DNA of 29,958 nucleotides from Bacteroidales bacterium (GTDB taxonomy: Bacteria > Bacteroidota > Bacteroidia > Bacteroidales > Muribaculaceae): contig SFNC01000011.1 in assembly GCA_004554255.1 (NCBI GenBank), positions 1 through 29,958 on the forward strand, read 5' to 3'. Below the pieces are notes generated by a model that made no database searches, was not told the DNA's origin, and saw nothing but the letters and a program-made list of their open reading frames with translations. Positions 17,870 through 26,299 of the stretch are shown here, in pieces. Position 1 is the first letter of the stretch. Each line of letters starts with the position of its first letter. The position numbers and the translations under genes were made by a program.

Positions 17870-18535
17870 ATGGCACTGATAGACTATAAGAATGTTGAGG
17901 TAAGACGCAAGGAACACCTTGTGCTAAAGGATGTAACCTTCAGTATTGACTGCGGAGAGCTGGTGTATCTTGTGGGACGCGTAGGCAGCGGTAAAAGCTC
18001 GTTGCTGAAAACCATGTACGCCGAGGTCCCCGTGGTGTCGGGCGATGCGGATGTCCTGGGGTATAACCTGACTTCCATACGCCGCCGCGATATTCCCTAC
18101 CTGCGCCGCCGGTTAGGCATTGTGTTCCAGGACTTTCAGCTGCTGACAGACCGTAATGTGTATGCCAACCTGGAATTTGTACTTGATGCCACAGGTATGA
18201 AAAACGCGTCGGAACGCAACGACCGCATCGACGACGTCCTGCACCAGGTGGGCATGAATCAGAAAAGTTATAAGATGCCGCACGAACTGTCCGGCGGCGA
18301 GCAGCAGCGCATAGTGATAGCACGCGCATTGCTGAACAACCCGGAAGTCATTCTCGCCGATGAGCCCACCGGAAACCTTGACCCGGAGACCGGCGAACAG
18401 ATATTCTACCTTTTAAGTGAAATAGCGCGTCAGGGTACCTCCGTAATCATAGCCACGCATAATCACGCCATGATAGACCGCTACCCCGGGCGTGTGTTTA
18501 TATGCGAGCAACAGCGGCTCTCCGAGCTCCCTTAA
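17870..18535 (+). CDS. ftsE: Cell-division ABC ATPase FtsE
   Basis: 221 residues, a single ABC domain. Walker A GRVGSGKSS (about 36-44), Q-loop GIVFQDFQLL, signature ELSGGEQQRIVIARAL, Walker B VILADEPTGNLDPETG and the switch His in IIATHNHAMI are all intact. The Gly-Arg-Val-Gly start of Walker A, RRRLGIVFQDFQLL and LTDRNVYANLEF are characteristic of FtsE rather than LolD. FtsE with FtsX at the inner membrane controls peptidoglycan hydrolases at the division site. ftsX is not next to it here, since the following gene is convergent, so the partner must be elsewhere. Its TAA shares the sequence TTAA with the stop of the HAD gene. Confidence 0.87.
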   Translation: MALIDYKNVEVRRKEHLVLKDVTFSIDCGELVYLVGRVGSGKSSLLKTMYAEVPVVSGDADVLGYNLTSIRRRDIPYLRRRLGIVFQDFQLLTDRNVYANLEFVLDATGMKNASERNDRIDDVLHQVGMNQKSYKMPHELSGGEQQRIVIARALLNNPEVILADEPTGNLDPETGEQIFYLLSEIARQGTSVIIATHNHAMIDRYPGRVFICEQQRLSELP

Positions 18536-19140
18536 GCTGAGAAATCCGCAAGGGTGTCAACGGTAATGTCCGACATCTCCTCCACAACTTTGCGCGGGTT
18601 TGTGGTGGCGACACCTACAACCACGCCGCCGGCGGCACGCGCAGCCCTAAGCCCATTCAGAGAATCCTCAAAGATATAGCACTCCTCTGCAGGAATGCCA
18701 AGGCGCTCGGCGGCAAGCAGATAGCCCTCGGGGTCGGGCTTGGATCGGCTGATATCCTCGTCGGTGATAACTATATCCATCGCCTTCTCCAGCTCCGGTA
18801 ACTGCGCAAAAAGATGCTTCATTTTCGCACGGTTGCTACTGGTAACTATAGCCATTCTGAAGCCGCGCTGACGCAAGGCGGCGAGCAACTCGGCAACCCC
18901 GTCAAACAGCCGGTAACGCATGTCGCGCTCATGTTGTTTGAGCATGTCCACGATGCGGTCCTGAACGGATTTGTCCGGGAAGTAAGCGTCAAGTATATTC
19001 GTCAGCGTAGAGCCCTTTATGACCTGTGCGAATCCCGCCACGCCCGTGGGGAAACGCCTGTCCATGTCCGACCAGAACTCTGTGTATATGCCTTCCGTGT
19101 CTACCAGGACACCGTCCAAATCAAATAATGCGCCTTGCAT
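18532..19140 (-). CDS. HAD-family sugar-phosphatase / phosphoglucomutase-like hydrolase
   Basis: 202 residues. HAD motif I FDLDGVLVDTE (D7, D9), a helical cap inserted after it (about 15-80), motif II TSSN, motif III with SKPDPEGY (catalytic Lys) and motif IV FEDSLNGL are all present. The DGVLVDTE form and the C1 cap place it with beta-phosphoglucomutase and small sugar-phosphatases. The substrate is unknown; removal of a phosphate from a small cytoplasmic metabolite is the safe reading. It ends in a 4-bp tail-to-tail overlap with ftsE. It has its own promoter, back to back with that of the next operon. Confidence 0.9.
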   Translation of the reverse strand: MQGALFDLDGVLVDTEGIYTEFWSDMDRRFPTGVAGFAQVIKGSTLTNILDAYFPDKSVQDRIVDMLKQHERDMRYRLFDGVAELLAALRQRGFRMAIVTSSNRAKMKHLFAQLPELEKAMDIVITDEDISRSKPDPEGYLLAAERLGIPAEECYIFEDSLNGLRAARAAGGVVVGVATTNPRKVVEEMSDITVDTLADFSA

Positions 19141-19169
19141 AAGCTAAATTGTTAATGTAATTTCCGGTG

Positions 19170-19201
19170 CAAAATTAAGGCTTTTTGCGCTTATGACCAA
19201 A
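19170..19201 (-). promoter_or_regulatory. Promoter of the HAD hydrolase gene
   Basis: On the minus strand TTTG (19201-19198), 20 nt, TAATTTTG (19177-19170): full consensus, leader of about 23 nt. Confidence 0.85.
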
Positions 19202-19238
19202 TAAGCCCCGCAAATGAGACCACGGTCGCAATGCGGTG

Positions 19239-19270
19239 TTTGCAAATCCCGAAAAATTTTCGTATCTTTG
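19239..19270 (+). promoter_or_regulatory. Promoter of the T9SS protein - lytic transglycosylase - uvrA operon
   Basis: TTTG (19239-19242), 20 nt, TATCTTTG (19263-19270): full consensus. The predicted start near 19277 rules out any start codon before it and supports the GTG at 19311. It is divergent from the HAD promoter, 37 bp away. Confidence 0.88.
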
Positions 19271-19310
19271 TTGGTTGATTTATCGAAGTCGTAACTTCAT
19301 ACTCTTTATT

Positions 19311-20648
19311 GTGAAAATACTCTCTCATATAATTGGAATTATAGGTATGTCCGTGCCGATGTCCGTGTCGGCGCAGAACCTTGTGGTTTCGGGTGTGGCA
19401 CATCCCGCAGTGGAGGTACAACCCGAGATGTCAACCGGCCTCACGGCCCTGTATGTCCTGGACGATGCTTCGGCGGCGACGTTGAGCTATACCTCGTCGT
19501 CGGGCAACATCACCTGGCAGCGTTTTGACGCCCGCGGTGGCGGTTTTGCCTCGGATGTGGAGGGCTTGACACGCAACGGCAACACGTTCTCCATCCCCGC
19601 CGGCAGTGAGGACTCGGGATATATTATAGACGATGGCTCGCGTCGCTATTGCTTCTGGGTGGTAAACTACGCCAACCATCGCCTGGAACTTGACGCCCTC
19701 AGCGTTGACGAGGCCGGGAGCGAATGCGACCGCACCACGCTGACAGTGACCGGCAAGGCGTCCGCGATAACATATTATACCATCAACGGGCGGCCCATGG
19801 AGCTGTCGCGCGCCATGCACCTGCAGTATCGCACGCTGGAATTCAGCGAGGACGCCTGGCAGCAGGTGGAGCGCGATGTGGAGGTGTCGTCCACCGGCGG
19901 CCACATAAGCATACAGGCACCGCTGTGCAACACCGACTTCCGCCTTTCCGGGGACAGATTTCTCCAGGCATGGGGCGAGCAGGAGGACGTGGTGTCGCAG
20001 TCATACACCACAATTGCTGTAAGCGCCGAAACAACGGCAACACAGGTGGCACACGACGCCGACAACGAGGGCAGCACCGGCAACGAGGGCGACCTCGGTG
20101 GCTCGGCTCCGGCAGAGATAACGTTCACGGCATATCCCACCGATGCCGCAATTTTCAAAGAGTGGCAGTTCAGCCTCACCGAGGATTTCGAGGATGTCCG
20201 TGACCGTTACAACGAGGAATCGATAACACGCACGTTTACGGACGAGGGCACCATATATGCCAGGTTTGTATGCGCCGACGCCTCCGGCAAATGTACCTTT
20301 GAGGGCACCGTATATCCCATATCCATCGGATCGTCGCGCCTGGAGTGTCCCAACGCTTTCTCGCCTGAGAATCAGGACGGTGTAAACGACGAGTGGAAGG
20401 TGAGCTATACTTCAATAATCAGCTTTGAATGCGATATTTTCAACCGCTGGGGAATAAAGATGGCGCACCTCTCGCACCCGTCGCAGGGCTGGGATGGCCG
20501 CTATAAGGGTAAATTCGTCCCCTCGGGAGTTTATTTCTATGTTATAAAAGCCAAGGGCGCTGACGGCAAAGACTACAGCAAGAGTGGCGACATAAATATC
20601 ATCAATTCCAGAAAAGGCGCCTCTGGCGCTGCAACCCCTACGGAATAA
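19311..20648 (+). CDS. Secreted protein with T9SS type B (CHU_C) sorting domain
   Basis: 445 residues from a GTG start. The open frame begins at 19236, but that lies upstream of the promoter's start point; from GTG 19311 the protein begins with a short signal peptide (hydrophobic SHIIGIIGMSVPMSVSAQ). The middle part (about 25-340) is beta-rich; a segment with ITFTAYPTDAAIFKEWQF followed by FTDEGTIYARFVC looks like a PKD/Ig-type domain. The C-terminal 90 residues carry PNAFSPENQDGVNDEWKV, FNRWG and PSGVYFYVI, the hallmarks of the gliding-motility-associated C-terminal domain used by type IX secretion. It should be exported across the outer membrane. Its TAA is followed at once by the ATG of the transglycosylase gene. 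Confidence 0.88.
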   Translation: MKILSHIIGIIGMSVPMSVSAQNLVVSGVAHPAVEVQPEMSTGLTALYVLDDASAATLSYTSSSGNITWQRFDARGGGFASDVEGLTRNGNTFSIPAGSEDSGYIIDDGSRRYCFWVVNYANHRLELDALSVDEAGSECDRTTLTVTGKASAITYYTINGRPMELSRAMHLQYRTLEFSEDAWQQVERDVEVSSTGGHISIQAPLCNTDFRLSGDRFLQAWGEQEDVVSQSYTTIAVSAETTATQVAHDADNEGSTGNEGDLGGSAPAEITFTAYPTDAAIFKEWQFSLTEDFEDVRDRYNEESITRTFTDEGTIYARFVCADASGKCTFEGTVYPISIGSSRLECPNAFSPENQDGVNDEWKVSYTSIISFECDIFNRWGIKMAHLSHPSQGWDGRYKGKFVPSGVYFYVIKAKGADGKDYSKSGDINIINSRKGASGAATPTE

Positions 20649-21611
20649 ATGAACACTGTAAAAAAGATTTCAGCATATATATTGTTTTCGGCAGTAGCCA
20701 TATCCGCATCTGCCTCTTCACGCAGTCACAAATCCGCGCAGCATGTAGCCTCTCCGGCTCCGGTCGCCAGCCCGGTTGTACCGATGTCCATGACTTTTTG
20801 CGGTCAGAAACTTGACCTGGACCGCGCCGACTTGTTCGAGCGTTTCGACCGTGAGCTCACCTCTGTGGCTTTCACACATGGCAACACTCTGCTCACCATA
20901 AAACGCGCCAACAAATACTTCCCGCGGATGGCGCCCATACTCACCAAGCATGGGGTGCCGCACGATCTGCTATACCTTGCCTGCGTGGAGAGCTACCTCA
21001 GCAACCGCGCATATTCGCCCGCAAAAGCCGCCGGAGTATGGCAGTTCCTGGCCTCTACCGCAAAGGATTACGGGCTGGAGGTGTCAGACGAGGTGGACGA
21101 GCGTTTCAACCTGGAAAAGGCCACTGATGCGGCGTGCCGCTATCTGAAAAGCGCTTACAACCAGTATGGAGACTGGGCTACGGCCATGGCATCCTATAAC
21201 GGTGGACGCGGACGTATTTCCTCCGAACTCAACCGTCAGTTGGTGGACAATGCCTACGATCTGTACCTCACCGAGGAAACTCAGCGCTATGTATTTCGCA
21301 TTATGGCCATGAAGGCCGTGATGGAAAATCCGCGGGTGTTCGGGTACGAGATTCATGATGCCGCACAGCTGTATCAGCCTGTGGACGTGGATATTGTGGA
21401 AGTCTCGGAGCCCGTTGACAGCTGGCCCAAGTGGGCTGCCGGCCATGGTATCACCTACTCGCAGCTGCGCGAGGAGAATCCATGGATAAGGGCGCAGAAA
21501 CTCACTAATTCGGCCCGTAAGACCTATCAGGTGCGAGTCCCCAAGAAGAATGCTCTTCTGAGATCGCACCAGCACCCCAAGGCTTACAATAAAAGCTGGG
21601 TGGTGAAATAG
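20649..21611 (+). CDS. Lytic transglycosylase (MltD-like, GH23/SLT fold)
   Basis: 320 residues with a signal peptide (about 1-23). Catalytic domain from about 85: LLYLACVESYLSNRAYSP contains the catalytic Glu (E114), followed by KAAGVWQFLASTAKDYGL and, further on, MASYNGGRGRI (180-190), the usual SLT motifs. It cleaves the glycan strand of peptidoglycan, forming 1,6-anhydro ends. The C-terminal 90 residues (SWPKWAAGHGITYSQLREENPWI, TYQVRVPK) look like a degenerate LysM-type wall-binding module. The gene starts directly after the upstream TAA, so it depends on the upstream transcript. Envelope remodelling with the T9SS protein is plausible but inferred. Confidence 0.92.
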   Translation: MNTVKKISAYILFSAVAISASASSRSHKSAQHVASPAPVASPVVPMSMTFCGQKLDLDRADLFERFDRELTSVAFTHGNTLLTIKRANKYFPRMAPILTKHGVPHDLLYLACVESYLSNRAYSPAKAAGVWQFLASTAKDYGLEVSDEVDERFNLEKATDAACRYLKSAYNQYGDWATAMASYNGGRGRISSELNRQLVDNAYDLYLTEETQRYVFRIMAMKAVMENPRVFGYEIHDAAQLYQPVDVDIVEVSEPVDSWPKWAAGHGITYSQLREENPWIRAQKLTNSARKTYQVRVPKKNALLRSHQHPKAYNKSWVVK

Positions 21612-21626
21612 CACACAAACGTAGAT

Positions 21627-24503
21627 ATGACCGATAATAAAGACATTAACGAACAGCAACAGGGCTTCGCTGCCGACGACGGCACCGGGGCTCTGGTAGT
21701 GGAGGGAGCACGTGTAAACAACCTCCGCGACATAGATGTCACCATCCCCCGCAACACGCTGACGGTAATAACCGGACTGTCAGGCAGCGGGAAATCATCA
21801 CTGGCTTTCGACACCATCTTCGCCGAGGGCCAGCGTAGATATATAGAGACGTTTTCAAGCTATGCCCGAAACCTGCTTGGGTCGCTGGAGCGTCCCGACG
21901 TTGACATGATAACCGGCCTCAGCCCGGTAATCGCGATAGAACAGAAGACCATAAACCGCAACCCCAGGTCCACTATCGGCACCACAACAGAGATTTACGA
22001 CTTTCTCAGGCTCCTGTATGCCCGCATCGGCCGTGCAAAATCGTACGTTACCGGGCAGCCCATGGTCAAGTATTCGCGGCAGAGAATCGTGGAACTTGTC
22101 TCAAAACAGTACGATGGACGCAAGGTATACATACTGGCGCCGCTGGTACGCAATCGCAAGGGACACTACAAGGAGCTGTTCGAGAATCTGCGCAAGAAAG
22201 GCTATCTGCGGGTGCGCGTGGACGGTGAGCTCCTCGAAATTGAATTCGGCATGAAGCTGGACCGCTATAAGATTCACAATGTGGAACTTGTAGTGGACCG
22301 GATGCGTGTGTCGGCCTCCGAGCCGGAGCGCCTTAGGGACACTGTGGAGACCGCCCTAAACCGTGGTGATAAACAGATGATGGTATACGATGTGGAAACC
22401 GGAGAAATCGCCCATTTCTCACAGTCGCTGATGGACCCCGTATCGGGTCTCTCATACCGTGAGCCGGCTCCGCATAATTTCTCGTTCAATTCGCCCCAGG
22501 GCGCATGTCCGTGCTGCAAAGGCCTCGGATATGTAAATATTGTTGACACCGAAAAGGTTATCCCAGACAAGACTCTGTCTATCCGTGCCGGGACGATAGC
22601 TCCCATGGGCAAATATAAGAACTCCATGATTTTCTGGCAGATAAACGCCATCTGCGAGAGGCACGGCGTAAGCCTGGACACGCCCTGGGAAGAGCTGCCG
22701 CCCGAGTGTGCCGACGAGATTCTCAACGGCACAAACGAGCGTCTGGTCATCAAAAACGAGACCATGTCGCTGAACAACTATTTCTCCACTTACGAGGGCG
22801 TGGTCAAGTACATAGAGCTGCAGCAGGACGAGGATGCCGACCGCTCGGCCCGTAAATGGTCCGGGCAGTTCTACACACGCACGGTATGCCCCGAATGCAA
22901 CGGAGCGAGGCTGAATCGCGAGGCTCTGCACTTCTTTATCGCCGATAAGAACATTGCGGAGCTTTGCAGTATGGACATTGCAGAACTTTACGATTTCATG
23001 GGCACCATTGACGTTGGCATGGACGCAAAGGAGCGCGCTGTGGCTGCCGAGGTGGTGAAGGAAGTGCGGGGACGCCTGCATTTCCTCATGGACGTAGGCC
23101 TGGAGTATCTGCAGCTTAACCGAGCTTCGGCAACGTTGTCGGGCGGTGAGAGCCAGCGCATACGCCTTGCAACTCAGTTAGGCTCGCAGTTGGTCAATGT
23201 CCTATACATCCTGGACGAGCCCTCCATCGGTTTGCATCAGCGCGACAACAGGAGGCTGATAGACTCGCTGAAGCGCTTGCGTGATGCCAACAACTCCGTG
23301 ATTGTTGTTGAACACGACAAGGATATAATGCTTGATGCCGACTACATTGTGGATATAGGCCCCAAGGCCGGACGCAAGGGTGGGGAGGTGGTTTTCCAGG
23401 GCACTCCCGCCGAAATGCTCAGGACGGAGACGCTGACAGCTTCGTACCTTAACGGCACACGCCGGATAAATCCTCCCGAAAAGGTGCGCGAAGGCAACGG
23501 CAAAAGCATAATTCTGCGTGGCGCAACGGGAAACAACCTGCAGAATGTGGACTTTGAACTGCCGCTGGGTACGCTTACCTGTGTGGCCGGTGTCTCCGGT
23601 AGCGGTAAATCGTCTTTGGTAAACGCGACTCTGCAGCCCATTCTGTCGCAGAAGTTTTACCATTCACTCACCGAACCGCTGCCGTATCAGGAGATTCTGG
23701 GAGTGGAGAACATTGACAAGGTTGTTACCGTGGACCAGTCGCCCCTCGGCAAATCGCCGCGCTCCAATCCGGCAACCTATACCGGCGTGTTTGCCGATAT
23801 CCGCTCTCTGTTTGTAAATCTGCCGGAGTCTAAAATCCGCGGGTACAAGCCGGGACGCTTCAGTTTCAATGTCTCCGGAGGCAGATGCGAGGCTTGCTCC
23901 GGCAACGGATACCGCACCATCGAGATGAATTTCCTCCCCGACGTTCTGGTGCAGTGCGAGGTATGTCATGGTAAACGATACAACCGCGAGACTCTCGAGG
24001 TCAGGTTCAAAGGCAAGAGCATAGCCGATGTACTGGATATGACAATATCTCAGGCTGTGGAATTTTTCTCGGCAGTACCGAATATAGTCAAGAAGCTTAA
24101 GGTGCTGGACGAGATCGGACTTGGATATATAAAGCTGGGACAGCCGTCCTCCACATTGTCCGGTGGCGAGAATCAGCGTGTCAAGCTGGCTACCGAGCTT
24201 GCCAAGAAAGACACCGGAAAGACTCTGTTCATACTTGATGAGCCCACCACGGGCTTGCATTTCGAGGATATTCGCACGCTCTTGGCTCTGCTGAACCGTC
24301 TGGTGGACCGTGGCAACACTGTCCTTGTCATAGAACACAATGTGGATGTACTTAAATGTGCCGACCATATAATTGACATGGGCCCCGGCGGAGGTAAGAA
24401 CGGAGGACGCATCATAGCTTCCGGAACACCGCGAGAGATTGCCAAGGCCGGGACGTCTCCCACAGCTCCGTTCCTTCGCGAGGAACTTTTTCCCGAGGGC
24501 TGA
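21627..24503 (+). CDS. uvrA: Excinuclease ABC subunit A (UvrA)
   Basis: 958 residues, normal size. It is the damage-sensing dimer of nucleotide excision repair. First ABC: Walker A TGLSGSGKSS (49-58), signature TLSGGESQRIRLATQ, Walker B LYILDEPSIGLHQRD; second ABC: GVSGSGKSS, TLSGGENQRVKLATE, LFILDEPTTGLHFED. The major zinc finger, CEAC...CEVC at about 754-780, is intact. The smaller N-terminal zinc site is reduced: only CPCC (294-297) remains, and where many homologues have a first Cys pair this protein reads LMDPVSG (268-274) with no Cys. It follows the transglycosylase gene by 15 nt with no promoter between. The next gene has its own promoter. Confidence 0.97.
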   Translation: MTDNKDINEQQQGFAADDGTGALVVEGARVNNLRDIDVTIPRNTLTVITGLSGSGKSSLAFDTIFAEGQRRYIETFSSYARNLLGSLERPDVDMITGLSPVIAIEQKTINRNPRSTIGTTTEIYDFLRLLYARIGRAKSYVTGQPMVKYSRQRIVELVSKQYDGRKVYILAPLVRNRKGHYKELFENLRKKGYLRVRVDGELLEIEFGMKLDRYKIHNVELVVDRMRVSASEPERLRDTVETALNRGDKQMMVYDVETGEIAHFSQSLMDPVSGLSYREPAPHNFSFNSPQGACPCCKGLGYVNIVDTEKVIPDKTLSIRAGTIAPMGKYKNSMIFWQINAICERHGVSLDTPWEELPPECADEILNGTNERLVIKNETMSLNNYFSTYEGVVKYIELQQDEDADRSARKWSGQFYTRTVCPECNGARLNREALHFFIADKNIAELCSMDIAELYDFMGTIDVGMDAKERAVAAEVVKEVRGRLHFLMDVGLEYLQLNRASATLSGGESQRIRLATQLGSQLVNVLYILDEPSIGLHQRDNRRLIDSLKRLRDANNSVIVVEHDKDIMLDADYIVDIGPKAGRKGGEVVFQGTPAEMLRTETLTASYLNGTRRINPPEKVREGNGKSIILRGATGNNLQNVDFELPLGTLTCVAGVSGSGKSSLVNATLQPILSQKFYHSLTEPLPYQEILGVENIDKVVTVDQSPLGKSPRSNPATYTGVFADIRSLFVNLPESKIRGYKPGRFSFNVSGGRCEACSGNGYRTIEMNFLPDVLVQCEVCHGKRYNRETLEVRFKGKSIADVLDMTISQAVEFFSAVPNIVKKLKVLDEIGLGYIKLGQPSSTLSGGENQRVKLATELAKKDTGKTLFILDEPTTGLHFEDIRTLLALLNRLVDRGNTVLVIEHNVDVLKCADHIIDMGPGGGKNGGRIIASGTPREIAKAGTSPTAPFLREELFPEG

Positions 24504-24580
24504 TTGAGAAGGGCGGTGCCAATAAGATAGCGTCGGCGGTATAATTTAGTTAAAACTTGTTATAGGATGGCGGCAAGGGC

Positions 24581-24610
24581 TTGCTGTTTCGGATTTTCTT
24601 TGTACATTTG
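24581..24610 (+). promoter_or_regulatory. Promoter of the glutamine synthetase gene
   Basis: TTG (24581-24583), 19 nt, TACATTTG (24603-24610), then a leader of about 17 nt to the ATG at 24634. The 130 nt between uvrA and this gene contains no other recognisable element; no uvrA terminator hairpin is evident. Confidence 0.7.
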
Positions 24611-24633
24611 ACACGATTATAATCCGATTAACC

Positions 24634-26151
24634 ATGAAATCAGATATGGACAAGCAAATTTCTCTCAACAAAAACAGGCTCGTGCAATTTTTGCAGAAGC
24701 CTATGAGCGAGTTTACTCGCGAGGACATCATCCGCTTTATCGTGGAAAATGACATCGAAATGGTTAATTTCATGTACCCTGCTGCTGACGGGCGCCTGAA
24801 AACCCTGAATTTTGTCATTAACGACATTGCTTACCTGGAGACAATTCTCACTCTCGGCGAGCGTGTGGATGGCTCCTCGCTATTCCCCTTCATCTCGGCA
24901 TCGTCGTCAGACCTTTACGTGCTGCCGCGTTTTGCCACCGCCTTCCTTGATCCGTTCGCATCTGTACCCACGGTAACGATGCTCTGTTCTTTCTTCGACA
25001 AGGACGGCAATCCCCTCCAGAGCTCGCCGAGACACACTCTCGCCAAGGCTTGCGAGGAGTTTACTCGCGTGACAGGCCTTACTTTCGAGTGCATGGGTGA
25101 GCTGGAATACTATGTAATACAGCCCGGCGACGATTCGTTCCCTGCCACAGACCAGCGCAACTATCACGAGAGCGCTCCCTTTGCCAAATTCAATGACCTG
25201 CGCACCCGATGCATGCAGTATATCGCCCAGACCGGCGGTCAGATAAAATATGGACACAGCGAGGTTGGTAACTTCACCCTCGGAGACACCGTTTACGAGC
25301 AGAACGAAATAGAATTCCTCCCTGTTCCCGCTTGTGATGCAGCCGACCAGCTCATGCTCGCGAAATGGATAATCCGCAACCTGGCATGGGAAGAGGGATA
25401 CGATGTGACATTCGCACCCAAAATTACCGTCGGAAAGGCCGGCTCAGGCATGCACATACACATGCGCATGGTGGATGCCGATGGCCACAATATGATGCTG
25501 GACAAGGACCGCAAGCTCAGCGAGGTCGCCCGCCGCGCCATCGCCGGCCTCATGAAACTGGCTCCGGCAATCACCGCCTTTGGTAACACTAACCCCACTT
25601 CTTACTTCCGCCTCGTGCCGCATCAGGAGGCTCCCACCAATGTATGCTGGGGCGACCGCAACCGCTCGGTGCTTGTACGCGTCCCCTTAGGTTGGACAAC
25701 AGACCGCGACATGTGCGGCGAACTCAACCCCGGCACGGCGGCTCTCAAGCTTGACACGACACAGAAACAGACTGTGGAGATACGCTCGGCCGACGGCTCT
25801 GCCGACATTTATCTGCTCATGGCTTCGCTCGCCGTTGCTCTCCGCTATGGCTACGAGCTGGAGGACGGCCTTAAGGTCGCTGCAGATACTTATGTGGACG
25901 TAAATATCCATAATGCCGAGAATGCGGCAATCCTCGACCGCCTGGCTTGTCTGCCCGTTAACTGTGCCGAGAGCGCCGACTGCCTGAATGCTGCCCGCGC
26001 GATTTTCGAGGCCCGCGGTGTCTTCGACCCCGATATGATTGACGGAACCATCGCCAAGCTCAAAAGTTACGACACCGAGGAGGCTGAGCGTGCCAAATCG
26101 GACACAGCCCTCATGCAGGAACTCGTTAACCGCTATTTCCATTGCGGATAA
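24634..26151 (+). CDS. glnA: Glutamine synthetase family protein
   Basis: 505 residues. It joins ammonia to glutamate using ATP, the main route of ammonia assimilation. The N-terminal beta-grasp part (about 30-125) contains FMYPAADGRLKTLNF. The catalytic part shows GELEYYVI with the metal-binding Glu pair, NEIEFLPVP, GSGMHIHMRM (from 270, with metal and substrate His), and the block NPTSYFRLVPHQEAPTNVCWGDRNRS around the glutamate and ATP site. Length and motifs fit the type I-like enzymes of Bacteroidetes, not the 700-residue type III form. The adenylylation motif NLYDLP is not seen, so control by adenylyltransferase is unlikely. ATG chosen because it follows the promoter; MDKQ five codons on is an alternative. 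Its own terminator follows. Confidence 0.92.
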   Translation: MKSDMDKQISLNKNRLVQFLQKPMSEFTREDIIRFIVENDIEMVNFMYPAADGRLKTLNFVINDIAYLETILTLGERVDGSSLFPFISASSSDLYVLPRFATAFLDPFASVPTVTMLCSFFDKDGNPLQSSPRHTLAKACEEFTRVTGLTFECMGELEYYVIQPGDDSFPATDQRNYHESAPFAKFNDLRTRCMQYIAQTGGQIKYGHSEVGNFTLGDTVYEQNEIEFLPVPACDAADQLMLAKWIIRNLAWEEGYDVTFAPKITVGKAGSGMHIHMRMVDADGHNMMLDKDRKLSEVARRAIAGLMKLAPAITAFGNTNPTSYFRLVPHQEAPTNVCWGDRNRSVLVRVPLGWTTDRDMCGELNPGTAALKLDTTQKQTVEIRSADGSADIYLLMASLAVALRYGYELEDGLKVAADTYVDVNIHNAENAAILDRLACLPVNCAESADCLNAARAIFEARGVFDPDMIDGTIAKLKSYDTEEAERAKSDTALMQELVNRYFHCG

Positions 26152-26171
26152 CCTTTCAGGATAATCAACAT

Positions 26172-26201
26172 AAAAAAACGGCTCTTGCGGGTCGTTTTTT
26201 T
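26172..26201 (+). terminator. Rho-independent terminator after glutamine synthetase
   Basis: An A7 run plus CGGC pairs with GTCG plus a T7 run around an 8-nt loop, 20 nt past the stop. The A/T arms make it usable in both directions. Confidence 0.9.
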
Positions 26202-26234
26202 ATTTATATTGGTGTAAGTTGCGAAAAAATGTAT

Positions 26235-26242
26235 TAACTTTG
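26235..26242 (+). promoter_or_regulatory. -7 box (TAACTTTG) of the T9SS beta-helix gene
   Basis: Perfect TAnnTTTG 57 nt before the ATG at 26300, giving a leader of about 50 nt, longer than elsewhere in the window. The nearest TTG upstream is not at the usual 19-20 nt spacing. Confidence 0.55.
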
Positions 26243-26299
26243 CAAAAATTGCTTAATGTGCAAATTACCTTAACAGATCAATAACATAATCCTTGATAT

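Noticed and set aside
24504..24633. Possible ammonia-responsive RNA element before glutamine synthetase
   Set aside because: The predicted leader is only about 17 nt, too short for a riboswitch, and no structured motif is visible.
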